Assembly: GCA_902793995.1 (NCBI GenBank)
Contig: CADBFP010000021.1
Location: 1-32,346, forward strand
Source: an uncultured Lachnospiraceae bacterium
GTDB lineage: Bacteria > Bacillota > Clostridia > Lachnospirales > Lachnospiraceae
DNA length: 32,346 nucleotides
Direction of reading: 5' to 3'
The translations under genes were made by a program, and so were the position numbers. Positions 1 through 7,128 of this stretch are shown piece after piece. The notes under the pieces were generated by a model. It had not been told where the DNA came from. It was given only the letters and a program-made list of their open reading frames with translations, and ran no database searches. Each line of letters opens with the position of its first letter. The first letter of the stretch is position 1.

Positions 1-140
1 AAAACGCACCTCTATCTACGTTATTATGTCTTCATTATAACATTTGAGTTGTAAACCATGTGTTCGTACAATCTGTAAACTATGTTACTACACTAAACAC
101 ATTGGTCGCCCGCAGTCAAATGTCAATTATCAAACAAATG

Positions 141-169
141 TTGATTATCTTACATAAGTGCAGTATAGT
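141..169 (+). promoter_or_regulatory. Candidate sigma-A promoter of the TetR-type gene
   Basis: TTGATT at 141-146 and TATAGT at 164-169 are separated by 17 bases, which predicts a transcript starting near 176 and a leader of about 95 bases before the TetR gene. The first 140 bases of the window are AT-rich and show no gene. Confidence 0.5.
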
Positions 170-220
170 AGAAGCAGAATAAAGCGACAACCAACAATGC
201 CGGGCCGAGAGAAAGTTAAG

Positions 221-243
221 CGACAAATGCCCCCTATTTGTCG
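221..243 (+). promoter_or_regulatory. Inverted repeat, candidate TetR operator
   Basis: CGACAAAT (221-228) and its exact reverse complement ATTTGTCG (236-243) flank a 7-base spacer. The site lies between the predicted start of transcription and the ribosome site of the TetR gene. A further CGACAA occurs at 185-190. TetR-family proteins usually bind palindromes of this size next to their own gene, so autoregulation is a reasonable inference. Confidence 0.45.
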
Positions 244-271
244 AAAAACAGACATTTTCGAGGAGATTGCC

Positions 272-820
272 ATGAAAAGAAACGATGCAAGAGTGCGTTA
301 TACGCAAAAAATCCTGAAAGAATCCTTCCTCAAACTCCTAAAAGAAAAGCCGGTGAATAAAATCACCGTTAAGGAAGTCTGCGAACTGGCGGGCCTGAAC
401 CGCGCCACCTTCTATGCCCATTACAGCGACTGCTTCGACCTGATGGAGAAAATAGAGCAGGAACTGATAGAAACTTTCGCCGCCTCCATCAGGAGCATAG
501 ATTCCTTTGATGTGAGGGCTTTGATCGAGGCCATCTATATGATGGTGGAGGAGAACGAAGAAGCCTGCATGGTGCTGGTTTTCCAAGGGGCCAGCCCGTC
601 CATTCTGGGGAAAATGCTGGCCCTGGCCCGGGAAAGCAGCATCGAACCCTGGAAACAGCAGCTGAAAAAGGCTTCAGAGGCAGAACTGGAAATGCTATTT
701 ACCCATCTATCCAGCGGCCTGATGCAGGTGGTGGTGGAAGGGTACAACAAATACAGCCGGGAGGAATTGGGGCGTTTTGTGGAACGCATCGTAACCGGCA
801 GTTTAGCGTTGTTTTGTTAA
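272..820 (+). CDS. TetR/AcrR-family transcriptional regulator
   Basis: A 182-residue protein with the usual TetR layout: an N-terminal helix-turn-helix followed by an all-helical ligand or dimer domain. The DNA-binding helices are clear around residues 10-50, where KITVKEVCELAGLNRATFYAHY carries the typical helix 2, turn and helix 3 with the F/Y-Y-x-H-F/Y ending. The rest resembles the clostridial TetR type with a C-terminal domain following 'FYAHY-D'. The open frame extends upstream to 158, but ATG at 272 is preceded by AGGAG at 261-265 and gives the normal N-terminus. It is monocistronic, with its own promoter and a terminator at 837-862. The ligand and targets cannot be read; the next gene is convergent, so the target may lie left of the window. 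Confidence 0.88.
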   Translation: MKRNDARVRYTQKILKESFLKLLKEKPVNKITVKEVCELAGLNRATFYAHYSDCFDLMEKIEQELIETFAASIRSIDSFDVRALIEAIYMMVEENEEACMVLVFQGASPSILGKMLALARESSIEPWKQQLKKASEAELEMLFTHLSSGLMQVVVEGYNKYSREELGRFVERIVTGSLALFC

Positions 821-836
821 GACATGTATATCGTGA

Positions 837-862
837 GGGCGGGTATGGCCCGCCCGCTTTTT
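837..862 (+). terminator. Rho-independent terminator after the TetR gene
   Basis: GGGCGGG (837-843) and CCCGCCC (849-855) form a perfect 7-bp stem with a 5-base loop, followed by GC and five T. It lies 16 bases after the TetR stop. There is no T-run on the other strand, so it serves the plus-strand gene only. Confidence 0.8.
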
Positions 863-871
863 CGCAGCCCC

Positions 872-1804
872 TTAACCCGATGTCACCCGGTTTTTCCCTT
901 GTTTCTTGGACTCGTACATCAACTGATCCGCCCGGGCCACAATGGAATCCGCCGTATCATGAATGGTGGCGGTGGTGACACCCAGGGACAGGGTCACATG
1001 CAGCTGATCCTCTCCGTGGTTGATTTCCGTGTTCTCAATCAGCCCCCGCAGCTTGTCTGCGATGATGGTGCCTTCGTAATCATTGCCGATGGTAAAGATC
1101 CCGATAAACTCCTCGCCGCCCCAGCGTCCGATCAAATCATCTTTTTTCAGATTCTTCTTCAAAGTAGCCGCAATATTCTGCAGCACCGCATCCCCCGCCT
1201 CATGGCCGTAGGTGTTGTTGAAAGTACTGAAATTATCAATGTCCCCGAAAACCACAGCAAAGGGCTGTCCGAAGTGCTTGAACTGGGACAGCTTGTAATT
1301 CAGAAAGCTTTCCAAATAGCGGCGGTTAGGCAGACCTGTCAGTTCATCATGCATGGCCATTCCGCTGAGTTTGGTAATCAGGATATCATCATATTTGGCA
1401 GGGGAATCCTGGGTAAAGAGCTCGATGGAACCCAGAATCTTACCTCCCTGGCGGATGGGAAAAATGTTTACCCGGATCGGAATCCGGTGCCCGTCCTTGT
1501 GCCGCACGAAAACCCGCTCCTGCCGCTGCTTGCCGTCTATATTGGTGGCAAAGAGGGGACAGCCCACCTGGCAGAGGGGGCGGCCGTTTTCGTCAATATG
1601 ATTCAGATTGGAGGAAGGGCAGTCCTTGCCGATGATTTCCTCCTTGCGGTATCCGGTAATGCGTTCCGCTGCCGCATTCCAGAAAAGGATCTTCCGGTTT
1701 TGATCCACAAAATAGGCCCCGTCCTGCATATTGGAGATGATGGCCATGTAGATGTCTTCCAGATTCATTTCGCCGTAGAGATCGGCGGTATTGATATTTT
1801 CCAT
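872..1804 (-). CDS. PAS-domain diguanylate cyclase (GGDEF)
   Basis: A 310-residue predicted cytoplasmic enzyme that makes cyclic di-GMP from two GTP. An N-terminal PAS sensor (about residues 16-130) has the FWNAAAERITGY signature and three cysteines at 62, 78 and 82, the last two in a CQVGCP motif. The GGDEF domain (about 140-310) starts with DELTGLPNRRYLE and has the active-site loop as GGEEF at 229-233, a form that is usually active. Where the inhibitory I-site RxxD normally sits, the sequence reads KKDD, so product inhibition may be weak. There is no membrane segment. The start has a GGAGG site close upstream (about 1811-1815). It lies 24 bases after the feoAB stop on the same strand and is probably co-transcribed. 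The PAS cysteines could bind metal or sense redox, but that is inference. Confidence 0.9.
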   Translation of the reverse strand: MENINTADLYGEMNLEDIYMAIISNMQDGAYFVDQNRKILFWNAAAERITGYRKEEIIGKDCPSSNLNHIDENGRPLCQVGCPLFATNIDGKQRQERVFVRHKDGHRIPIRVNIFPIRQGGKILGSIELFTQDSPAKYDDILITKLSGMAMHDELTGLPNRRYLESFLNYKLSQFKHFGQPFAVVFGDIDNFSTFNNTYGHEAGDAVLQNIAATLKKNLKKDDLIGRWGGEEFIGIFTIGNDYEGTIIADKLRGLIENTEINHGEDQLHVTLSLGVTTATIHDTADSIVARADQLMYESKKQGKNRVTSG

Positions 1805-1828
1805 AATATCCTCCCAAAGGTTATTATT

Positions 1829-4177
1829 TCAGTTTAAGCCCATCAGCTTCCCCAGGCAGCGGACTAAAAAGGCCGCCAGCCAGGCAAGGCCGCATTGCCA
1901 TAGAATCATATAAAAGGCCCAGCGCCGGCCCAGCTCCCGCCGGACGGAAGCCACCGCCGCCACGCAAGGGGTGTAAAGCAGGCAGAAAATCAGCATGGAA
2001 GCCGCCGCCAGAGGACTCATGGCAGCAGTGACACCGCCCCCGGCAACAAAGAGCACCCCCAGGGTGGAAACCACGCTTTCCTTTGCCAAGAATCCGCTGA
2101 TCAAAGAGGTGACCAAACGCCAGTCCCCCAATCCCAGAGGGGTAAAAACCGGAACCAGCAGACCGGCGATAGAGGCCAGAATGCTGCTGCCCGGGTCTTC
2201 CGTTAGATTGAAACGGAAGTCAAAGCTTTGCAGGAACCACACCGCTATGGTGGCCAGCAGGATCACGGTAAAGGCCCGCTGCAGGAAATCTTTGGACTTT
2301 TCCCAAAGCAGCTGCAGGGTGTTTTTCAGGCTGGGCAGGCGGTAGTTGGGCAGTTCCATCACAAAAGGCACCGCCTCCCCCTTGAAAAGGGTTTTTTTAT
2401 ACAGAAAGGCCACCAGTATGCCTGCAAGAAGGCTGAGGACATAAAGCCCTATCATAATGAGGGGCCGGTATTGCCGGAAAAAGGCATTGACAAAAAAGGC
2501 GTAAATAGGCAGTTTGGCAGTGCAGCTCATAAAGGGAGTCAGGAGAACGGTCATTTTCCGGTCCCGCTCGCTGGGGAGGGTGCGGGTAGCCATCACCGCC
2601 GGCACCGTGCAGCCGAAGCCGATTAAAAGAGGCACGATGCTGCGGCCGGAAAGCCCCAGCTTCCGCAGCAGCTTGTCCATCACAAAAGCCACCCGGGCAA
2701 TATAGCCGCTGTCTTCCAAAAGGGAGAGGAAGAAAAACATGGTGATAATGATGGGCAGAAAGCTCAAAACGCTGCCCACTCCTTCAAATATGCCGCCGAT
2801 AATCAGGCTTTGCAGTACCGGATTGACCCCGGCGGCTTGCAAGGCTTTGTCCGTGATTTCCGTGAGAGCCGAAATGCCGCTGGCTAACAGGTCCTGCAGG
2901 CCGGCTCCGATCAGCTGGAAGGAGAGAAAGAAGACCAGCCCCATTACCCCCAGAAACAGCGGTATGGCGGTATATTTCCCCGTGAGCAGCCGGTCTATGC
3001 GCTGGCTGCGGGTCCGCTCCCGGCTTTCCCGGGGTTTTTTGACACAGGCCCGGCAGACTTTATCGATAAAGGCAAAGCGCATATCCGCCATGGCGGCGCT
3101 CCGGTCCAGCCCCCGTTCCCGCTCCATCTGCAGGGTGATATGCTCTAAGGTTTCCTTTTCGTTTTCATCCAGGGCCAATTGCTCGATAAGCTGCTGGTCT
3201 CCCTCTACGGCCTTGGAAGCGGCAAAGCGCAGGGGAAGTCCCGCCTTTGCGGCATGGTCCTGAATCAAATGGATCACTGCATGGAGGCAGCGATGCACAG
3301 CCCCGCCGTGGTCCTGTTGATCGCAGAAGTCCTGTACGGCGGGTTTTTCCTGATAACGGGCCACATGGACACCGTGGTCCACCAGCTCGTGCACCCCCTG
3401 GTTTTTAACGGCGGAGATAGGCACCACGGGCACTCCCAGCATGGCTTCCATGGCATTAACATCCACGGTGCCGCCGTTGCCCGTCAGCTCATCCATCATA
3501 TTGAGAGCCACCACCATGGGGATATCCATCTCCAAAAGCTGCATGGTAAGATACAGGTTTCGTTCGATATTGGTGGCATCCACTATATTGATGATGCCCC
3601 GGGGTTTTTCCTTTAGCACAAAGTCCCGGGAAAGCAGTTCTTCGCTGGAATAAGGCGACATGGAATAAATCCCGGGCAAATCCGTGATGACCGTGTCCGG
3701 CCGGCCCAGAATCATGCCTTCCTTCCGGTCCACGGTGACGCCGGGGAAGTTGCCCACATGCTGCCGGGAGCCGGTAAGCTGGTTAAACAGGGTGGTCTTG
3801 CCGCTGTTTTGATTTCCCACCAAAGCAAAGCGTAAGGTGGTGCCCTCCGGCAAAGGATCGCCGCTGCCCTTGGGATGAAAACGGCCTCCCTCCCCCAGCC
3901 CCAGGTGTTCGCTGACAGGGGATAAAGGGCGGGACGAGGGCCGGGCCGCATCCGGGGCCGGTTCCACCTCTATCTTCCCCGCATCCTCCAGCCGCAGGGT
4001 CAGCTCATAGCCGTGCAGGGATACCTCCACCGGATCCCCCAGCGGCGCATATTTTACCACGGTAATCAAAGTGCCGGGGATAATCCCCATATCCAGAAAA
4101 TGCTGGCGGAGGGCGCCGCCTCCCCCCACACTTTGCACCACCGCTGATTCGCCGATTTTCAGCTCCTTTAAGGTCAT
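1829..4177 (-). CDS. feoB: Ferrous iron transporter, FeoA-FeoB fusion
   Basis: A 782-residue inner-membrane Fe(II) uptake protein. Residues 1-72 are a complete FeoA (SH3-like) domain, joined by a Pro/Gly-rich linker (about 73-113) to FeoB. The G domain shows G1 GNQNSGKT at 121-128, G3 DLPG at 166-169, G4 NMMD at 226-229 and a G5-like SAVKNQG. The membrane half carries the conserved GFGCTVPAVMATRTL and FMSCTAKLPIYAFF segments that form the Gate/Nucleoside-recognition helices. Length matches FeoB (about 700) plus FeoA (about 75). ATG at 4177 begins the FeoA domain. The gene has its own strong promoter (4227-4255) and is followed 24 bases later by the diguanylate cyclase. No separate feoC is seen. 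Confidence 0.96.
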   Translation of the reverse strand: MTLKELKIGESAVVQSVGGGGALRQHFLDMGIIPGTLITVVKYAPLGDPVEVSLHGYELTLRLEDAGKIEVEPAPDAARPSSRPLSPVSEHLGLGEGGRFHPKGSGDPLPEGTTLRFALVGNQNSGKTTLFNQLTGSRQHVGNFPGVTVDRKEGMILGRPDTVITDLPGIYSMSPYSSEELLSRDFVLKEKPRGIINIVDATNIERNLYLTMQLLEMDIPMVVALNMMDELTGNGGTVDVNAMEAMLGVPVVPISAVKNQGVHELVDHGVHVARYQEKPAVQDFCDQQDHGGAVHRCLHAVIHLIQDHAAKAGLPLRFAASKAVEGDQQLIEQLALDENEKETLEHITLQMERERGLDRSAAMADMRFAFIDKVCRACVKKPRESRERTRSQRIDRLLTGKYTAIPLFLGVMGLVFFLSFQLIGAGLQDLLASGISALTEITDKALQAAGVNPVLQSLIIGGIFEGVGSVLSFLPIIITMFFFLSLLEDSGYIARVAFVMDKLLRKLGLSGRSIVPLLIGFGCTVPAVMATRTLPSERDRKMTVLLTPFMSCTAKLPIYAFFVNAFFRQYRPLIMIGLYVLSLLAGILVAFLYKKTLFKGEAVPFVMELPNYRLPSLKNTLQLLWEKSKDFLQRAFTVILLATIAVWFLQSFDFRFNLTEDPGSSILASIAGLLVPVFTPLGLGDWRLVTSLISGFLAKESVVSTLGVLFVAGGGVTAAMSPLAAASMLIFCLLYTPCVAAVASVRRELGRRWAFYMILWQCGLAWLAAFLVRCLGKLMGLN

Positions 4178-4226
4178 ATTCTGCCTCGGTTGCTTTCTGC
4201 TTAATCATTTGGAAACTCTGGATTCG

Positions 4227-4255
4227 ATTATAGTTAGCCCCGGCTATACTGTCAA
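4227..4255 (-). promoter_or_regulatory. Consensus sigma-A promoter of feoAB with embedded palindrome
   Basis: On the minus strand TTGACA (4255-4250), 17 bases, then TATAAT (4232-4227): an exact consensus pair, 50 bases before the feoAB start. Between the two hexamers lies the palindrome TAGCC-GG-GGCTA, placed where a metal-dependent repressor would block polymerase. The repressor (Fur- or DtxR-like) is an inference; the palindrome matches no box I can name with certainty. Confidence 0.75.
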
Positions 4256-4295
4256 GAAAAATGCACCATGGGGACAGGTCCTTGGTGCACTTTTT
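4256..4295 (-). terminator. Terminator hairpin after the EamA gene (GGGACAGGTCC repeat)
   Basis: TGCACCA (4262-4268) pairs with TGGTGCA (4283-4289), and the inner GGAC-AG-GTCC extends the stem. An A-run precedes and a T-run follows, so it can end transcription in both directions. It sits directly after the EamA gene stop and just upstream of the feoAB -35 box, separating the two minus-strand units. A degenerate copy lies at 5207-5233. Confidence 0.75.
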
Positions 4296-5163
4296 AGAGG
4301 TTCAGCAATACCAAAGCTCCCAGAATCAGCAGCAGTCCCCACAACTGCCGGCGGCCCAGCTTCTCCCGGAAGAGGAGAACCCCTGCGGCCATCACCAGCA
4401 GCAAAGAACCCACGCTGAACACCGGATATACCAGGGCGGCCGGCAATGTCAGCAAGGCCTTCAGCAGGAAATAGGAAGAGAAATAATTGGGAATGCCCGC
4501 CAGAATTCCTGCCGCCAGCTCCCTGGGACGGAGCGCTTTTCCGTTTTTCTTCTTTTCCAGACGGGACAGCAGGAATGTGAGGCAGGCGGCGGTTAAAAAG
4601 AGATAGAAGAAGTAGCAGCTGTTTTCCGCCTGATTGCCCAGGCGGGCGAAGATTTTAGCCATGCTTTCGCTGCTGCCCACTGCCAAAAGCGTGAATAGCA
4701 GGAGCGTCAGCCGGCTCTTTGTGTTTTCGGGGGCAGGAGATGCTTCAGACTCCCCTTCATCCTTCCCGTAAATCATTAAAATGGCTCCCAGCGCCAGCCC
4801 CAGCCCCAGCAGCTGCAGCCAGGAAGGAATCTCCTGAAAGAAGATAAAACTAAGCAGCAGGGGAACGATCAGCCCCAGCTTGGAAAAGGCGGAAGTGAGA
4901 GTGGCACCGTTTTGACTTACGCTGCTTTGCATCAGCACCAGGCCGGCCACAAAGAGGAAACCGCCTATCAGGCTCATCAGCCAGGTGGAGGGACTGGCTT
5001 TAAGCAGCTGCCCCTTGGCCGGCAGCTGCAGAAAGGCAATCAGCATACAGGTGAGATAATTCCCCAGGATCAGGCCGTAACGGTTGCCTTCCGCTTCCCG
5101 GAACAGCTTGAGAACCAAGGTTAAAACGGCGCTGCTGAGAGCTGCTAAAATAAGATAGAGCAT
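4294..5163 (-). CDS. DMT-superfamily permease (EamA family)
   Basis: A 289-residue very hydrophobic protein with about ten predicted membrane helices arranged as two five-helix repeats, as in EamA/RhaT-type drug/metabolite transporters. The first repeat begins at the N-terminus with MLYLILAALSSAVLTLVLKL; a charged loop near residues 135-150 (KDEGESEASPAPENTKS) separates it from the second. The C-terminal half has the PALVYPVFSVGSLLLVMAAG and FREKL elements common near the end of this family. The ribosome site is weak (GGGGA). It is transcribed alone or after the ABC operon 76 bases upstream, and ends at a strong terminator. The substrate cannot be predicted. Confidence 0.85.
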   Translation of the reverse strand: MLYLILAALSSAVLTLVLKLFREAEGNRYGLILGNYLTCMLIAFLQLPAKGQLLKASPSTWLMSLIGGFLFVAGLVLMQSSVSQNGATLTSAFSKLGLIVPLLLSFIFFQEIPSWLQLLGLGLALGAILMIYGKDEGESEASPAPENTKSRLTLLLFTLLAVGSSESMAKIFARLGNQAENSCYFFYLFLTAACLTFLLSRLEKKKNGKALRPRELAAGILAGIPNYFSSYFLLKALLTLPAALVYPVFSVGSLLLVMAAGVLLFREKLGRRQLWGLLLILGALVLLNL

Positions 5164-5206
5164 AGAGTTTTATTATCCCCTGGATTCATTCATGGCAAGT
5201 TAAAAA

Positions 5207-5233
5207 GGCACCACGGGACCTGTCTCCCTGGCA
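5207..5233 (-). repeat. Degenerate copy of the GGGACAGGTCC hairpin repeat
   Basis: GGCACCACGGGACCTGTCTC followed by CCTGGCA resembles the 4262-4289 hairpin in inverted orientation, with a mismatched outer stem. It lies in the 76-base gap between the ABC ATPase stop and the EamA start. Two copies in 1 kb suggest a dispersed small repeat. Confidence 0.5.
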
Positions 5234-5239
5234 GCATGC

Positions 5240-5908
5240 TTACGCTTCCAGCACGCCATCCCGCATGGTGTAAGTATGATCCATTTGAGCGGCGATTTCC
5301 GCATCATGGGTAATAATGATGACGCAGCGGCCCTCCTCGTGGGCCAGCCGGAGCAGGATACCCACCACCTGGGCAGAGTTCCCCTCATCCAGGTTGCCCG
5401 TGGGCTCGTCCGCCAGGATTAGCTCATTCCCCGCCGCCAGGGCCCGGGCAATGGCTACCCGCTGCTGCTCGCCGCCGGAAAGCTGGGGCGGAAAACGCTT
5501 AAACTGATCCGGGGTAATGCCCACTGCAGCCAGCTCTTTTTCGGCCCGCTCCCGGGCCTCCTTATTCGGAATGCCCTTCAGCTTCATGGAATACAGAACA
5601 TTTTCCATCACCGTCAGCAGGGGAAATAAATTATAATTCTGATAGATGACGGCGGCGTTGTCCCGGCGGTAGGCGTCCCGGTTCATGGTCTTCGTGTCCT
5701 TGCCGTCAAACAAAATCTCCCCGCCACCCGGCAGCTCCAGCCCTGCCAGCAGAGACAGAAGGGTGGTTTTCCCGCTGCCGCTTTTTCCCACGATGGCATA
5801 GGCCTTGCCCCGCTCGAAGGAGCAATCCGCCTTCTTCACCGCGTGGACGGTCTGATACTTGTTCCGGTAGGAAAAGCTTACATTTTGCACATTTAATACG
5901 GTTTCCAT
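5240..5908 (-). CDS. ABC transporter ATP-binding protein (MacB/LolD/FtsE type)
   Basis: A 222-residue ATPase subunit. Walker A is GKSGSGKT at 41-48, the Q-loop glutamine is at 90 in [11 protein letters not shown], the signature is LSGGEQQR at 143-150, and Walker B is LILADEP ending at 169, followed by the GNLD D-loop and the switch histidine in IIITHD. This set is typical of ATPases that pair with FtsX-type permeases. The frame is open to 5932, but ATG at 5908 is preceded by AGGAGG at 5912-5917, which decides the start. It follows two FtsX-like permease genes on the same strand and most likely powers them. Substrate unknown; relatives move lipoproteins, peptides or antibiotics, or gate cell-wall hydrolases. 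Confidence 0.93.
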   Translation of the reverse strand: METVLNVQNVSFSYRNKYQTVHAVKKADCSFERGKAYAIVGKSGSGKTTLLSLLAGLELPGGGEILFDGKDTKTMNRDAYRRDNAAVIYQNYNLFPLLTVMENVLYSMKLKGIPNKEARERAEKELAAVGITPDQFKRFPPQLSGGEQQRVAIARALAAGNELILADEPTGNLDEGNSAQVVGILLRLAHEEGRCVIIITHDAEIAAQMDHTYTMRDGVLEA

Positions 5909-5950
5909 AATTCCTCCTATGATGATCCGCATCGCATCCTTTGATTCGCA

Positions 5951-5973
5951 GGCGGCTGATAGCTGCCCCTACG
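5951..5973 (-). repeat. REP-like palindrome, copy 1
   Basis: A member of the dispersed family whose minus-strand form begins CGTAGGGGC and continues as an inverted repeat with an ATC loop. This copy has one mismatch in the stem. It fills most of the 74-base gap between the smaller permease and the ATPase gene. Other copies are at 9853-9876, 30132-30155 and 30178-30201. Confidence 0.7.
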
Positions 5974-5982
5974 AGGGAAATA

Positions 5983-7125
5983 TTATTCCTGTACTCTTAA
6001 TAACTTTGTTGGTGTGGACAAGGAGGGACGAATCACCGCCGCCAGGCAGCCCACGGTATAACACATGAAGTATAGCAGCGCAACGAGGGGCAGGCCCATG
6101 ATCAGCCCCACCGCCAGGCAGGCGGCCAGGGGCAGCAGCAGCTGCTCCGCCAGCACGGAAAGCACCAGCTTTCCTTTTCCCATGCCAACAGTCCGCATGA
6201 GGGCATAGGTTTTCGTTTCGCCCCGCACGGATAAAAAGCCCATCAAAAAGCCGGCGGCCAGACTCATAAACAGGCAGACAGGCACCAGGCGCTGCGTCCG
6301 GGCGATATTCTGCTCCATCTCAGTAATGGCAGTTCGGTACTGCTTGTCCTGCACCGTAATGGCCGGCCTAAAAGAGGTGGAGGAAGGATCCGGCGTCACA
6401 AATTCTTTGGCCGCCACTTCCCGCACCAGATCCGCCTGGGAGCTGTCTTTTAGATCAAAGCTGATGGCATCCACGCTCTCGGTGCTGGTCAGGCGCCCGG
6501 CCAGGCGCTGCACCGTGGGGAAGGACAAAATCACATCCATTCCCCCGCCTTTGTACCAGCCTACTACATCCAGATTGAAAGTCCAGTTGTTGGGCCGGTC
6601 ACCGGTCCCTATACCGGCGGAGGTGTAGGGATTAACCAGGGCGCAGGCAATGCTTTTATCTTTATACTCCTCGTAAGCGGTCTCCGGCACCAGGCAACAG
6701 AAATCCTTGCTCTCAAAGAAATCCTCTTTCTCGATGTAATAACCGCCTCCCTGTTCTTCCAGCATGCGCTTATCTGCCCGGGGCTCGCTGATTCCCACGG
6801 CATAGCCTTTTCCCAAAGCGGAGTCACACTCCAGATTTTTAATCAGGCAAAGGTTCTCAATATAGGACCCCAGGCCTTTTTCCTCATCCTGGACAAATAG
6901 CAGAAAGCGCCGATGCAAGCGCATGTGGTTGGCCTTTGTGCCCCGGGCATCCGTTATCACGCCCCGCACCAGATAGCTTTTCTGCATGGCCTTTAGATCC
7001 GCTTCCTGCCGGTCGCGGTAGCTCACCAGAAAACACAAGGCAAAGCAGAGCGCCCCTGCCAGAACCAGGCCGGCCAGGGATAGAAAAGGTCTTCGGATAA
7101 TCCGTTTGAATACATAGTTTATCAT
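5983..7125 (-). CDS. FtsX-like ABC transporter permease (380 aa)
   Basis: A 380-residue permease with one membrane helix near the N-terminus (residues 13-33), a large extracytoplasmic MacB-like domain (about 35-270), and three C-terminal helices starting near 282, 330 and 348. The C-terminal region around RTVGMGKGKLVLSVLAEQLLLPLAA fits FtsX-type permeases with a coupling helix. The start at 7125 has GGAGGG 7 bases upstream, formed by the last codons of the preceding permease gene; the gap between the two is 3 bases. It probably forms a heterodimer with the 684-residue permease, driven by the ATPase at 5240-5908. Substrate unknown. Confidence 0.85.
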   Translation of the reverse strand: MINYVFKRIIRRPFLSLAGLVLAGALCFALCFLVSYRDRQEADLKAMQKSYLVRGVITDARGTKANHMRLHRRFLLFVQDEEKGLGSYIENLCLIKNLECDSALGKGYAVGISEPRADKRMLEEQGGGYYIEKEDFFESKDFCCLVPETAYEEYKDKSIACALVNPYTSAGIGTGDRPNNWTFNLDVVGWYKGGGMDVILSFPTVQRLAGRLTSTESVDAISFDLKDSSQADLVREVAAKEFVTPDPSSTSFRPAITVQDKQYRTAITEMEQNIARTQRLVPVCLFMSLAAGFLMGFLSVRGETKTYALMRTVGMGKGKLVLSVLAEQLLLPLAACLAVGLIMGLPLVALLYFMCYTVGCLAAVIRPSLSTPTKLLRVQE

Positions 7126-7128
7126 CCT

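Noticed and set aside
824-1837. 337-codon plus-strand open frame
   Set aside because: It lies antisense over the PAS-GGDEF gene, whose motifs are unmistakable; the plus frame shows no domain and begins within the TetR terminator.
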